Origin: Anisus vortex
Taxonomy: Eukaryota; Mollusca; Gastropoda; Planorbidae
Reading direction: 5' to 3'
Assembly (NCBI GenBank): GCA_949126835.1
Contig: OX421492.1
Location: 43,054,998 to 43,118,997, forward strand
DNA: 64,000 nt
In this document: one piece after another, positions 54,447 to 64,000 of the stretch
How the letters are laid out: each line of letters opens with the position of its first letter
Numbering within the stretch: the first letter of the stretch is position 1
Notes under the pieces: generated by a model
What the model was told of the DNA's origin: nothing
Seen by the model: only the letters and a program-made list of their open reading frames with translations
Database searches by the model: none
Position numbers and translations under genes: made by a program

Positions 54447-55939
54447 ATTGTATTGATGACAAGGAAATGGGTAGACCTTGAGCACTTACACATATTTGTC
54501 TTATGTTAACTTATGTTTGAAAAAAAAATTATGCTATTTCTGCTACCAAAGAATTAAGTTTTCTAAAGTCTATAACATGTAATTACTTACTAATTGATAT
54601 CAAGATTTTGTTTGTTTGTATCATTTTTGGTTGATTAAGTAAATTGACTAGTATTTTGAATAATATTCATATTTTAATGAAGAGGAAATGTTTAAACTAA
54701 GAATTTATGTTGTATGCAAAAGAGTGTGCACAGAAATTAATGACGCAATTAGAAAAACGTCACTGACATCTTAGAAATTGTATTTATAAATGAATTTTCT
54801 ATAAACTAGCTTCATTCTGTCACTTACAAAGTTTAATTTCTTAAATTTAACATAAATTAATGTAATTTTGATATTATACTATAATTATAGTCGTAAGTTT
54901 ATTAAATCTATAATGCTCATTAATTGTTTCAACTTATTGTCGCGTAGAGATTTTTTACCTTAAGAGGTGATGTGGTGAATTTGCATTAGAAAGAGAGAGT
55001 AGAATGATACTGATAGAGAGATAGAAAAAAAAATAACGAGAGAGAGAGAAGGAGAGTATTGTTTGATTCTAGGAATTGGGGTCAACAGTTATCTAATGTG
55101 TAGTTAGAGAGACGGCCAGCAGGCTTGAAATTGAAAATTAAACTGTCCTAGAGCTGAGACCGTAAATGGGTCAAGCATACACTAGTGAACAGTGGGACGC
55201 TTATGCTACAGAGATAGTATAATAGTAAATTTTTGTTTTGTCAGAGCTACATTTTTATGAATGGAAAGAAATTTAATTTCAATATGGGAAGTGTCGCCGC
55301 GGTTGAATTGATTGTCGGTTGAGTTGATTGTCGTTTTTATTGTTATGAAGTTATTGACAATGACAAAAGATGTTTAGTTCCGAATTAAATGGACGTGGGT
55401 TGAGTTAACTTTAAAATAATGAAAATTATTGCATTGTATTGACTTTTAAATGAAGAATGAGATTGTTGTTTTCTGTCTAGACTTAAGCTATGATATTTCT
55501 CGTCTTGCCAGAGTTAATCTGAATAATGTATTACTGTATTTTAATTTTTTCCCATTTTGTTTTGACCTCGGTCATTTTCAGTGTGTATAAAAAAAAAATA
55601 TTTGTTTTTCACGCTTCACCGAAGTTATTATTGTACAATGACAAGGGAGAATACTGATAACTTCTAAAGTTATGCCCCTTTTATTTTGACCTAAATGGTT
55701 TATGTTAAGTTGAGTTTTTCTCTTTTTTATTAAGTTAATTCTACTATTATGCTGTTGTGCGTTATATTTACACTGCTGTGTTTAATTAATAATGTCACAC
55801 TTTCTTCCTTATGTTCTCATAAATTTTACCCCTATTATTGTCACATACTTTTGTTCCTGTACCTTGAGATATTTGTATAAAAAAAAAGTATTTAGTTTAA
55901 GATTAACAAAAATATTTTTTTTCTCCCCGGATAATAGGG
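54447..55939. other. Non-coding 3' part of the LTR element
   Basis: About 1.5 kb of AT-rich sequence with a GA-rich patch near 54990-55050 and no open frame of note. It replaces the expected RT core and RNase H. Just before the right LTR is a pyrimidine run, then ggataataggg as a possible polypurine tract. Confidence 0.55.
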
Positions 55940-56211
55940 TGTTACGTACTTTGCCCTCTTTTCCCAGCTATCCCCTTATAGCTGACCTCTACTTTCATTG
56001 GTTGAGGCCAGTGACTGGCTAGAGTGTGTGAATGTGTCACGAGTGGACACGGGTGCTTACTTTTTAAGTCGTCGTATTGTGCGGTTGTGCTTCTGTTGTT
56101 ATGTACTTGTTTTATTGAATTAAAGAGTTCTTTTTCATTGAAAGTAATGAGTCGACTTGAGAATCCATAAGAATTAATCTAATAACCATACCCCTAGATC
56201 AACGCGGTACA
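55940..56211 (+). repeat. Right LTR
   Basis: Nearly identical to the left LTR: g to c in 'agtgactgg', one A missing in 'tgaaagtaat', and t to g near the end (cgcggtaca). Confidence 0.9.
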
Positions 56212-56686
56212 GCGTGCTCTATCCTGGAATTATTAGCAGTTTGAGTTAAAAGACAAATACTTTAAACATATAAAGTTTTGACTAGTCTGAAATGTGTTTT
56301 TTCAATAGTATTTTAGTGCTGCACTATTTTAAATAGGCATAGGCCTACATTCTACATAGACACTAGAGTGATCTAAAATATGCTAATATATAAATCGGAT
56401 AGAGTGAATTTTATTTTGGTGGGAGTTGCAGATGTTTGTCGCCCCATTTTGGAAAAAACGTGGGTTCTGATCTGTTGTGACTAATTGTGACGATATGGTG
56501 ATGGGGTGTTAAAATTGGTCAACATTTTCTCATATATGGAAGTCGCAATTAATGCAAGGTTGGGTTGCGTTTTTTGGGGGGTTATACGGGAGGGGGGGGG
56601 GAAGCAGTCGACATATGATCATGTGTACTTTATTATAGGTTACAAACATACTTTAAACCTCACTCACCGGAGTGATCGAATCGAGA

Positions 56687-57949
56687 CTAATCTCTTAGGA
56701 TTCGGAGGACAAACACACTTGTACTACGTAGCACAGCCAGGTTCCCATAAAGGGATGGTGCAAACTGTTGACCATTCCCATCTACTCTTTCCTCCTGCAA
56801 GGCAGGGCAGTCTAAAAGCAAATGCTCGACCGTCTCTTCTGCTTCAAAGCAATGTCAGCACCGCGAATCGAAATTGGGCCTAAATCGTCCGAAATAGGCG
56901 CCAATAGGGCAGTGCCCTGTACGGAACTGGGCTATCGTAGCCTGTTCTCTCCTGCGGAGCGTCCACCATGGATCAGCTCGATTTGGCCGTTTTAGTTGCT
57001 GCCACACACCTCGACCCTTGTCAGACTCGTCCCAACTCGTTTCCCATTGTCTTGTCTCCCACTCACGTATTGATCTGCGGGCACTCGCGAAGGTGGACGG
57101 ACCCTTCGGAGTGGGTGTCAGGGATCCCTTCTTGGCCAAGGCATCCACTATCTCATTGCCAGGGACTCCTGCATGACCTGGAATCCACTGCAAGATGACC
57201 TTCACCTCGTACCTGAGGATCAGATCGGAAATAGCAGCTAATAGTCGGACAAGCAGATCGGGCCATGTCCCCAAGCCGTCGATGGCTTGGAGTACTGACA
57301 GCGCATCAGTGAAGATAACCACATCATCACGAGCAGATGGTGTTTCTTCGAACGTTTTCCCAATTGCCACAGCTGCAATTCTGATGGCTTCCATCTCCGC
57401 ATCAAAGATGCAGATTGATCCACATGGCCCACTTAGCTCAGCCCGTTTTTCTTCTGCCTTCGGGTACGACACAAGAGCACCATACCCAGAACGCGCTTCG
57501 GTCCCACTGATCGCGCTCCCATCAGTGTATGCCTCAACGAATCCCGAGTATGCACGTACCGTCCTTAGAGCAGCTGCGCGCCTCTCAGTCAGGCAAGCGC
57601 TGGGTCCGACTGCTTCCATCAGGTTCGTCCGTATCTCTGGTAGGTTGAAGGATAGGTGAGGAGGCGGTTCCACTCCCGTCCGCATGGGCATGCGGTCGAC
57701 CGGGAGTCCAATCTCTGCGCTGAGTTTCAGTGCGTGGTGCATGAAGGACTGCATTGAGATCCGGGCTCTTCCCACCCAGGAATCCACGAGCATCCTGAGG
57801 GGGAAACTTTCCTCCAACCGCTTATACCGCTCGTAAGCAGTAATAACGGCCCTTTTCCTTCTCCCATTCAGAGGCGGCACGTTTGCCATGATTTCAACAG
57901 CCGATGTTGGGGCGGTTCGGAACGTTACAAACAGAAGATTATTGCGCAT
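56687..57949 (-). pseudogene. 5'-truncated LINE with C-terminal RNase H domain
   Basis: The minus-strand frame begins in the end of a non-LTR reverse transcriptase (FRTAPTSAVEI .. PPLNGRRKRAV). It contains an RNase H domain with YTDGSA, DAEMEAI, FTDALSVL and LQWIPGHAGVPGNE. A TGA at about 56855 falls within the C-terminal Cys/His motif; the same frame then reads HCFEAEETVEHLLLDCPALQ to a TAG at 56687. Jockey/I/R1-type LINEs carry such an RNase H. The truncation near 57950 is typical of LINE insertion. The plus-strand frames 56968-57659 are shadows. Confidence 0.85.
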
Positions 57950-58149
57950 TACGTTAATTTCATAAGCTATTATAAAAACTAATATTTTATCTTGCTATCA
58001 ATGATTGAAGCTTCATTTAGATTTAATATTTTTAAGTTTAAATTCTCACCCTTGAACACACATTTTATCAAGTAATTATTCTAAACAATAAAAAAAAATA
58101 ACCTGTCATTTACAAGTTATAACAATGTAAAAAGGCATAAAATGACCAT

Positions 58150-59040
58150 ACATTGGCGTATTTAGGCATGTTCCGCGTGTTCTATTGGAACAAGGCGCCC
58201 ATACAAAAGGGCCCCACACACACACATCCCCCCATTTTTTTATATCTTTTCTTTTGGGAATTAGAATAGTGCTGTTGTAGAAACGCACAATGAACGACGG
58301 TCGTCTAGGTTGTAGCTTATGTGACTCGTGCCTGAATTGTATCGTGCGAAATGTTACTTAGGCAACTTTTTTTTTGTTTTTGTTTTTTTAAAACAATTTT
58401 ACGTGGAAACAAGAAGTTTTGGAGTTGATTGCAAATGAAGATGACGAGAAAGTCTTCATCCGTTCACGGGATGATGGCCTGCTTTCAGTCGAATGTCCTC
58501 TTTGGAAGTGAGCATATCAGACTATATACTGTATTTTGGAATGAGGTTTTAGAACATTTCAAGGCCACTAGTAAAGCCCTTCAAGACTCACATATGAGCC
58601 TCAATTGGGCCGTTGCCTGTCTCAAGTCTCTCAAAACCTTTGTTGAATCCAAGCGAAACAACTTTGATGAGTATGAAGCTCAAGGAAAAGTGAAGTCTGA
58701 GACAGCCGAATATTTAAAATGAATACCAGACAACGTCGTCGCAGTGTTCGTGTGACACCACTGGACTATTGACAGGCACAAGGAGCACAGTTTTCACCAA
58801 GAGATAATTCCATGTCGACAGTTCTCTTCCAGTTATAGACCAGTTGAAGCAATCCCTTGAGCAGTGTATTAATGCATACATTATTGTTTGTGAACGATTT
58901 GAATTCCGTGGTCAGCTTAACAATATGTCAGCAGACGTAATTCAACATGCAGCTGTGAAACTTGTCCAAATTTAAGACAAAGATCTGGACGATTGCCTTG
59001 GTAATAAACTGGTTCAATTTTCTGAATTATCCAAGTAACA
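58150..59040 (+). pseudogene. Decayed hAT element, ZMYM1-like
   Basis: A terminus-like segment, ttggcgtatttaggcatg, lies at about 58155. A frame at 58429-58722 follows (LYTVFWNEVLEHF, NWAVACLKSLKTFVESKRNNFDEYE). Other frames at about 58830-59035 give QSLEQCINAYIIVCERFEF and LGNKLVQFSELS. These resemble ZMYM1/DUF4371-type hAT proteins from memory. Stops and frameshifts break it up. It sits immediately upstream of the CTH exons. Confidence 0.65.
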
Positions 59041-59984
59041 TGATGCTTTCTGCCTTATTAAGCAGTGTTTTAATGCAAAAAAAAATATGTTTTAAAACAT
59101 ATACTTTGTGTAGGAGTTGTCATCCCTGTACTGAAAATGTCTTAGTCGATTTTATAGTCTTTTTTATTTGTGTAGCCTATCAATATTTGTATTTTGTCCT
59201 ATAACCTATAACTATTTGATTTTCTTTTACCAAAGGGCTTCCTTCTCATCCCCAATATGAGCTGGACAGGAAGCAAATGATTGGCTATTCTGACATGCTG
59301 ATATTTTCTTTTTATAAAAGGTGGACTAGAAGATTTGAGGCATTTTCTAAAATCATACAATGTAATTGAACATGTCTCTCTCTAGCTAGTTTAATTATAT
59401 GCCTATATATCATTGTAAGTTTTTTTTTTTTAAATCTGTGAATTGGTTTCCATAAATATTTAATTAAAAAAATACTGTTAGACCATTTTCATTTACGTAA
59501 CCCTAGTAAATCTTTTAAGGCTATATATATATTACCTTTATAATTTACCAGTATGCCTAAATGAACTATTAAAGCATTCATAAACTATGCAGTATACATA
59601 TTAATGATATCAAGAAATATTTGTCAAGAAGTTTGTGTATCAGTCCTGCAATGAATTGGCTTACATAGCCGTATATTACTCATGTGTAAAATTAGTTTAT
59701 GATTAATGTCACTCTCAAAGTTACAGCTAAAATACCCTTATTCTGGTCATTGATCATAAACTTGTCAACAATATTTTCATATTTTCACTTTGGCTGAAAG
59801 TCTTGGTGGATTTGAAAGTATCTGTGAATTACCGTTAAGTATAAGATGTTCTCCTCTTATTAGCCTACTAATCAAACAGTCTTATAAGTAAAGTACCAAT
59901 CGGATAAAATTATTATTGATCATACGGCTCTTGAAGCAGCGTTCTCAAGTCTGTATTGCCACAGCATACTAGTGGATTGTGCAC

Positions 59985-60146
59985 AATGCCCAGACGGATT
60001 TACTTAAATGTCAGGTATCCATCAGAGCTGGGGAGACTCAAGGACACCATCCAGTTCTGGGACAAATCGTAGCCTTCACCAGGATTCGAACCCAGATCCT
60101 TCTGTACACCAGTCTAATGCGCTGCCACTCAGCCGCCGTGTCCCAT
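59985..60146 (-). mobile_element. tRNA-derived SINE
   Basis: The minus strand starts near 60146 with a tRNA-Leu/Ser-like head: A-box-like ggctgagtggcagcgc and B-box ggttcgaatcc (about 60084-60094). A non-tRNA body follows. It falls within the CTH intron between 59833 and 60957. Confidence 0.65.
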
Positions 60147-60554
60147 AGTCTAATATTCTTCTATTATTTATACAAAACCGATGACATAAAGTGTATCTAA
60201 TAATCATTTCAATAACTAGTCATGCTGGCTTAGAACTTATAGCACAAAAAAGTCCACTTTTTAGAAAAAAGAGTAAAAAAAAAAGAAAACATTTTCATAT
60301 CTTAACCCTTACAGTCCCGGGCGCGTATATAGCGGAACTGAAGGCAGCATAGATAGAAGTAGGTCGGTACGGGAAGGGTTAAGAGATTTGTCAGCTCAAT
60401 GATAACAATGAGTCACCTGCATAACAATGTTATTGGGGGTTCTAATGGGATGATAGACACTTAATTCTATTGCATGTTTTAAAGGAAAACTTGACTATAC
60501 TGGCTGCCAGAGGACCCCACCCCCACCTTACTTTCCCATGAACACAAGGCCCCA

Positions 60555-60800
60555 TGTGCATTGCCCAACCTGCACCATCCATTGCTGCACCATCCATTGC
60601 TACACCAAAGCTATAATCTATCTAAAGCCCTTGTGTGTTGCACAACCTACACAATACTTTGCTATACCATACATTGCTACACTACTGCTATAATTCTATA
60701 TAAAGCCCTTGTGCATTGCACAACCTACACCAAACATCGCTACACCTTCCATTGCTACACCTTCCATTGCTACACCTTCCATTGCTACACCACTGCTATA
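60555..60800. repeat. Tandem repeat with 15-bp sub-repeat
   Basis: Units containing 'cattgctacac' and 'gcccttgtgcattgcac' occur two to three times. Near 60740-60790 the 15-bp motif cttccattgctacac repeats in tandem. The frame 60561-60839 is an artefact of this array. Confidence 0.75.
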
Positions 60801-61225
60801 ATATATCTTAAAGTAACTTTTTTCATTAAAAACATTTGAATTCTTGTTACATTTTTACAACAAAAAACAACAACAACACAAGTTTACAAAAAAAAATTAG
60901 AAAATTGATTTGTTATAAATACATGTATTCTGGATTTTCTATGTTTAAAAATGTAGGTCACTGCAAACACATGCTTCAGTGCCTGAGGACCAGAGACAGG
61001 CTCTGGGAATCTCAGATTCTCTCTTCAGTTTGTCTGTTGGTCTGGAGGATGTTGAAGATCTCATTAAAGATTTGGACCAGGCTCTCAGAATAGCAGTATG
61101 TTTCTACTAGAAAGCTGTTTGATCTAATCAAGTGATTACCTTTATTTCCAAGCTAATAGATCTAATTGTCTTAATTACCAGTAAAGATAAGCTTTATATC
61201 CAAGCTAATAGTAATAGGTCTGATC

Positions 61226-61490
61226 AATTAATGGTAATGGTAATTTATATGGTAATTTATATAGCGCTTCTATCCATGCTCAGTGCATTCTAGAAGACTA
61301 TTAATCTGTGAGAGGTTTCACTGCTGCCGGTTAAGCGCATGAGATAACAACTCAATATTAACGTCATCTAGTCCCAAAACTCCTGTAGGGCGACAGGGAT
61401 CTGCTGGTGGCGGGGCTCGAACCCGCGACTTGTCAATTGGTTTTTTGGTTGACAGTCTGGTGAGCTAACCACTAGGCCAGCCGGCTTCAC
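61226..61490 (-). mobile_element. tRNA-derived SINE inserted in the satellite
   Basis: Minus-strand head near 61490 with A-box-like tggcctagtggttagc and B-box gggttcgagcccc. The body ends in 'gagcatggatagaagcgcta' and an att-rich tail at about 61226. A related tail occurs at 63349-63426. Confidence 0.75.
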
Positions 61491-61647
61491 AAGTCTTAAC
61501 TACCATTAAAGATCAGCTTTATAACCAAGCTACTAGATCGGATAATGTCTTAATTACCATTAAAGATCAGCTTTATATCCAAGCTAATAGATCTGATAAT
61601 GTCTTAATTACCATTAAAAATAAGCTTTATATCCAAGCTAATAGGTC

Positions 61648-62053
61648 CACAGCTACTAACACCAAGAAGATCCAGACTTTCATAAACTCTTGTCTCAGGA
61701 GGATTATGCATATACGCTGGCCAGACATGATCAGTAATGATGAGCTCTGGAGTCGCACAGGTCAACAGGCAGCCGATCTGGAGATCATGCAAAAAAGATG
61801 GAGATGGTTGGGGCACACACTCCGAAAACCAGCATCCAACATCACCAGACAGTCCCTATCGTGGAACCCCCAAGGAAAGAGGAAGAGAGGCCGACCCCGT
61901 AACAGCTGGCGCCGAGACCTGGATGCAGACGTCAAGAGAACAGGCCATTCATTGGGACAGTTGGAAAGACTCGCTCGGGACCGGGATGGCTGGAGAGCCC
62001 TTGTTGGTGGCCTATGCCCCGAGAGGGGTAGTAGGCGTAAGTAAGTAAGTAAG
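61648..62053 (+). pseudogene. 3'-terminal LINE fragment (C-terminus of a reverse transcriptase)
   Basis: The frame ends at 62044 and includes SNDELWSRTGQQ, RWRWLGHTLRKP, KRGRPRNSWRRDLDADVK and RDGWRALVGGLCPERG, a C-terminus common in LINE proteins. It ends in a (gtaa)n tail. Flanks taataggtc at 61639-61647 and 62054-62062 look like a target duplication, though the satellite unit carries a similar string. Confidence 0.8.
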
Positions 62054-62446
62054 TAATAGGTCTGATCAAGTCTTAACTGCCATTAAAGATCAGCTTTATA
62101 ACCAAGCTACTAGATCTGATAATGTCTTAATTACCATTAAAGATAAGCTCATAGGTCTGATCAAGTCTTAACTACCATTTTAAGATTAATTTTTATAGTT
62201 CAAAGTTCCATCATTTTCTGAAGTGTGCATTTCTAATAGCTGGTAAGGAATCAATTTCAGAATAGATTATAATGCTACTGAAGGAACTTAACCAGCTTCC
62301 CTTTAGTCATGGTTAACAAGGGGATGGTGTGGCCAGCGCAATGCAAAGTTTCCTTTACCTTTTCCCCAACTAGTGTTTATTATTACATCAGCACTGGTTA
62401 GAGCTGGGAGCTTAACGTGGGTTTAAACCTTTAATGTCAAGGCGTA

Positions 62447-63259
62447 CTTGCTACAGCTAGACCACATTGAGGATGGCCATCCGTACTTGCTACACTAGAC
62501 CACATTGGGGATGGCCATCTGTACTTGCTACCACTAGACCACATTGAGGATGGCCACCCGTACTTGCTACCACCAGACCACATTGGGGATGGCCATCCGT
62601 ACTTGCTACCACTAGACAACATTGGGGATGGCCATCCGTACTTGCTACCACTAGACCACATTGGGGATGGCCATCCGTACTTGCTACCACTAGACCACAT
62701 TGGGGATGGCCACCCGTACTTGCTACTACCAGACCACATTGGGGATGGTCATCCGTACTTGCTACCACTAGACCGCATTGGGGATGGCCATCCGTACCTG
62801 CTACCACTAGATTACCTTGGTGATGGCCATCCGTAATTGCTACTGCTAGATCGCCTTGGGGATGGCCTTCCGTACTTGCTACTGCTAGATCACCTTGGGG
62901 ATGACCATCCGTTTTTGTTACTGTTAGATCACCTTGGCGATGACCGTCCGTACTTGCTACAGCTGGATTACCTTGGTGATGGCCATCCGTAATTGCTACT
63001 GCTAGATCACCTTGGGGATGGCCTTCAGTACTTGCTACTGCTAGATCACCTTGGGGATGACCATCCGTACTTGTTACTGTTAGATTACATTGGCGATAAC
63101 CGCCCGTACTTGCTACTGCTAGATCACCTTGGGGATGACCATCCGTACTTGTTACTGTTAGATTACATTGGCGATAACCGCCCGTACTTGCTACAGCTAG
63201 AATACCTTGGGGATGGCTATCCGTACTTTCTACCACTAGACTAGAGATGGCCGTCTGTA
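62447..63259. repeat. 39-bp minisatellite, about 21 copies
   Basis: The unit begins 'cttgctaccactagaccaca' and continues 'ttggggatggccatccgta'. Proximal units have 'cattgg' and distal ones 'caccttgg'. A 78-bp dimer is exactly repeated at 63031-63108 and 63109-63186. Because 39 is divisible by three, frames stay open on both strands (minus 62490-63236; plus 62525-62836). Confidence 0.93.
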
Positions 63260-63348
63260 CAGTAAGGGATATTTTACTGGCTTACTTTGACTTAGCTGAA
63301 GGTTGTGAGACATTTACTTGTATAAATACACAACTATAATTTGGACAA

Positions 63349-63426
63349 ATTGCGCACTGAGCATGCAAAATTTAATAGCATGGATAGAAGTGCTATATAA
63401 ATAGGCCTAATCATTATCATTATTAC
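63349..63426 (+). mobile_element. SINE 3' tail fragment
   Basis: 'gcatggatagaagtgctata' followed by an att-rich tail matches the 3' end of the SINE at 61226-61490. The tRNA head is missing. Sequence from 63537 to the window end has no supported gene. Confidence 0.6.
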
Positions 63427-64000
63427 AAACTAGATCTATGTTATTCTCAGTTGATGATAGGACAGAGTTATGTTTTGTAAAGTATTTTTCTCATTATGTA
63501 ATTTCTGCCTTTTTTTCCCAACAGATAAAATGTTAAACTACCTCGGTGTTACACAAGATTCTGCCAAAGATCTGTCATTTTCTTTTTAACAATTTATTAG
63601 AAAATGTTTGCAGTTTGCAGTTTGGTGTTTTATAGAAAAGCTTACATATAATTCCTTATTTTGTTTACATTCTAGGGACTCCAAAAACCACAAAACAACA
63701 ATTTCAGAAAAAAACATGATTGGCTACATGAGTACATACTTTAATGCCTCCCCTCCTTCCCCCTTTCCCACTTTTTCCCCAATTTCACCACACAAGACCT
63801 TTCTGGTTGGTTCAACTGGTCAAAGTGTCATTTGATTTTATGTTTATGAATTCATGTTCACCCAAAATTGCGCCCACAACTTCCACCATAACGAAATGTA
63901 TACTCAATGTCCAAGCAGTTCTCTACTTGAAATTCTTCTCAATTTTTAAATAAAAGGTAAGAATTTAAATGTATTATTGCTGTAATCTAAAAATTAAATC

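Larger units (their letters stand above)
49927..56211 (+). mobile_element. Ty3/Gypsy-type LTR retrotransposon, Gmr1-like order, internally deleted
   Basis: LTRs at 49927-50199 (273 bp) and 55940-56211 (272 bp) begin TG and end CA. They differ by two substitutions and one indel. The flanking 4-bp duplication is gcgt (49923-49926 and 56212-56215). A primer-binding-like site, tggagtctcgtccg, starts 2 nt after the left LTR. The coding order is Gag, protease, integrase, then only the first part of RT. Integrase upstream of RT is the order known for Gmr1-like elements, unlike standard Gypsy. Three in-frame stops and the loss of most of RT and all of RNase H mean this copy is defective. The very similar LTRs imply recent insertion, presumably with enzymes supplied in trans. 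Confidence 0.9.
61110..62200. repeat. 54-bp satellite array interrupted by a SINE and a LINE fragment
   Basis: Units contain 'taccattaaagatcagcttt' and 'ccaagctaatag'. They occur before 61225, between 61491 and 61640, and after 62062. The two interruptions are separate insertions. Confidence 0.8.
59236..63536 (+). pseudogene. CTH: C-terminal exons of cystathionine gamma-lyase, probably a pseudogene
   Basis: The enzyme is a PLP-dependent lyase of transsulfuration that cleaves cystathionine to cysteine. Visible exons are 59236-59361 (GLPSHPQYELDRKQ), 59781-59833 (FTLAESLGGFESICELP), 60957-61095 (THASVPEDQ .. LSVGLEDVEDLIKDLDQAL) and possibly 63525-63536 (three codons and a stop). Donors and phases agree between exons. 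Three lesions argue against function. There is a likely 4-nt insertion in the first exon near 59314, which shifts the frame before KGGLEDLRHFLKS. The 59781 exon has AT where AG is needed. The conserved substrate-binding Arg before LSVGLED is Ser. No upstream CTH exons were found between GARS and 59236. Alternatives are an assembly error or a diverged real gene whose 5' part lies elsewhere. Confidence 0.75.

Noticed and set aside
56968..57659. Plus-strand frames of 76 and 154 residues
   Set aside because: They are antisense shadows of the LINE RNase H frame on the minus strand.
61409..61490. Functional tRNA gene on the minus strand
   Set aside because: The tRNA-like head is continuous with a SINE body and tail, and the anticodon arm region is disrupted.
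62490..63236. 248-residue minus-strand frame as a repetitive secreted or structural protein
   Set aside because: The 39-bp repeat gives open frames on both strands. No start context, signal peptide or unique flanks support coding.

Overview
This window looks like nuclear DNA from a metazoan, most likely a lophotrochozoan and plausibly a gastropod mollusc. That identification is an inference. It rests on AT-rich DNA, spliceosomal introns with GT-AG and one AT-AC boundary, an animal-type glycyl-tRNA synthetase, and a dense mixture of hAT, Helitron-like, piggyBac-like, LINE, SINE and Ty3/Gypsy-type elements. No prokaryotic signature and no CRISPR array were seen.

Layout. (1) About 2.25-20.6 kb (+): a four-exon gene for a 1688-residue protein with eight copies of a 'TFYRWK' module. 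Its first intron is 11.5 kb and full of repeats. A repeat-poor AT-rich stretch of about 5 kb follows, probably 3' UTR. (2) 26-31.4 kb: a transposon nest with a 3.7 kb hAT element that itself holds a smaller inverted-repeat element. (3) 31.4-45.8 kb (+): a complete 17-exon glycyl-tRNA synthetase gene (GARS). Its exons join in frame to 740 codons. One intron (43168-43277) has the marks of a U12-type AT-AC intron. Other introns carry a 2.9 kb hAT element with an 8-bp target duplication, a TTAA-flanked piggyBac-like MITE, a 1 kb MITE and a 26-bp minisatellite. (4) 45.8-49.9 kb: intergenic DNA with a 658-bp long-inverted-repeat element and a 38-bp tandem array. (5) 49.9-56.2 kb: a Ty3/Gypsy-type LTR retrotransposon with near-identical LTRs, a 4-bp target duplication and integrase placed upstream of reverse transcriptase (Gmr1-like order). 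Most of RT and all of RNase H are missing. (6) 56.7-59.0 kb: a 5'-truncated LINE and a ZMYM1-like hAT relic. (7) 59.2-63.5 kb: last exons of cystathionine gamma-lyase (CTH), with three lesions that suggest a pseudogene. They are interleaved with SINEs, a 54-bp satellite, a LINE fragment and a 39-bp minisatellite.

The two intact genes lie on the same strand. They have no visible functional link beyond adjacency. The 1688-residue protein is the least explained coding feature. The AT-AC intron in GARS, the hidden CTH exons and the Gmr1-like retroelement are the clearest observations that an ORF scan alone would miss.
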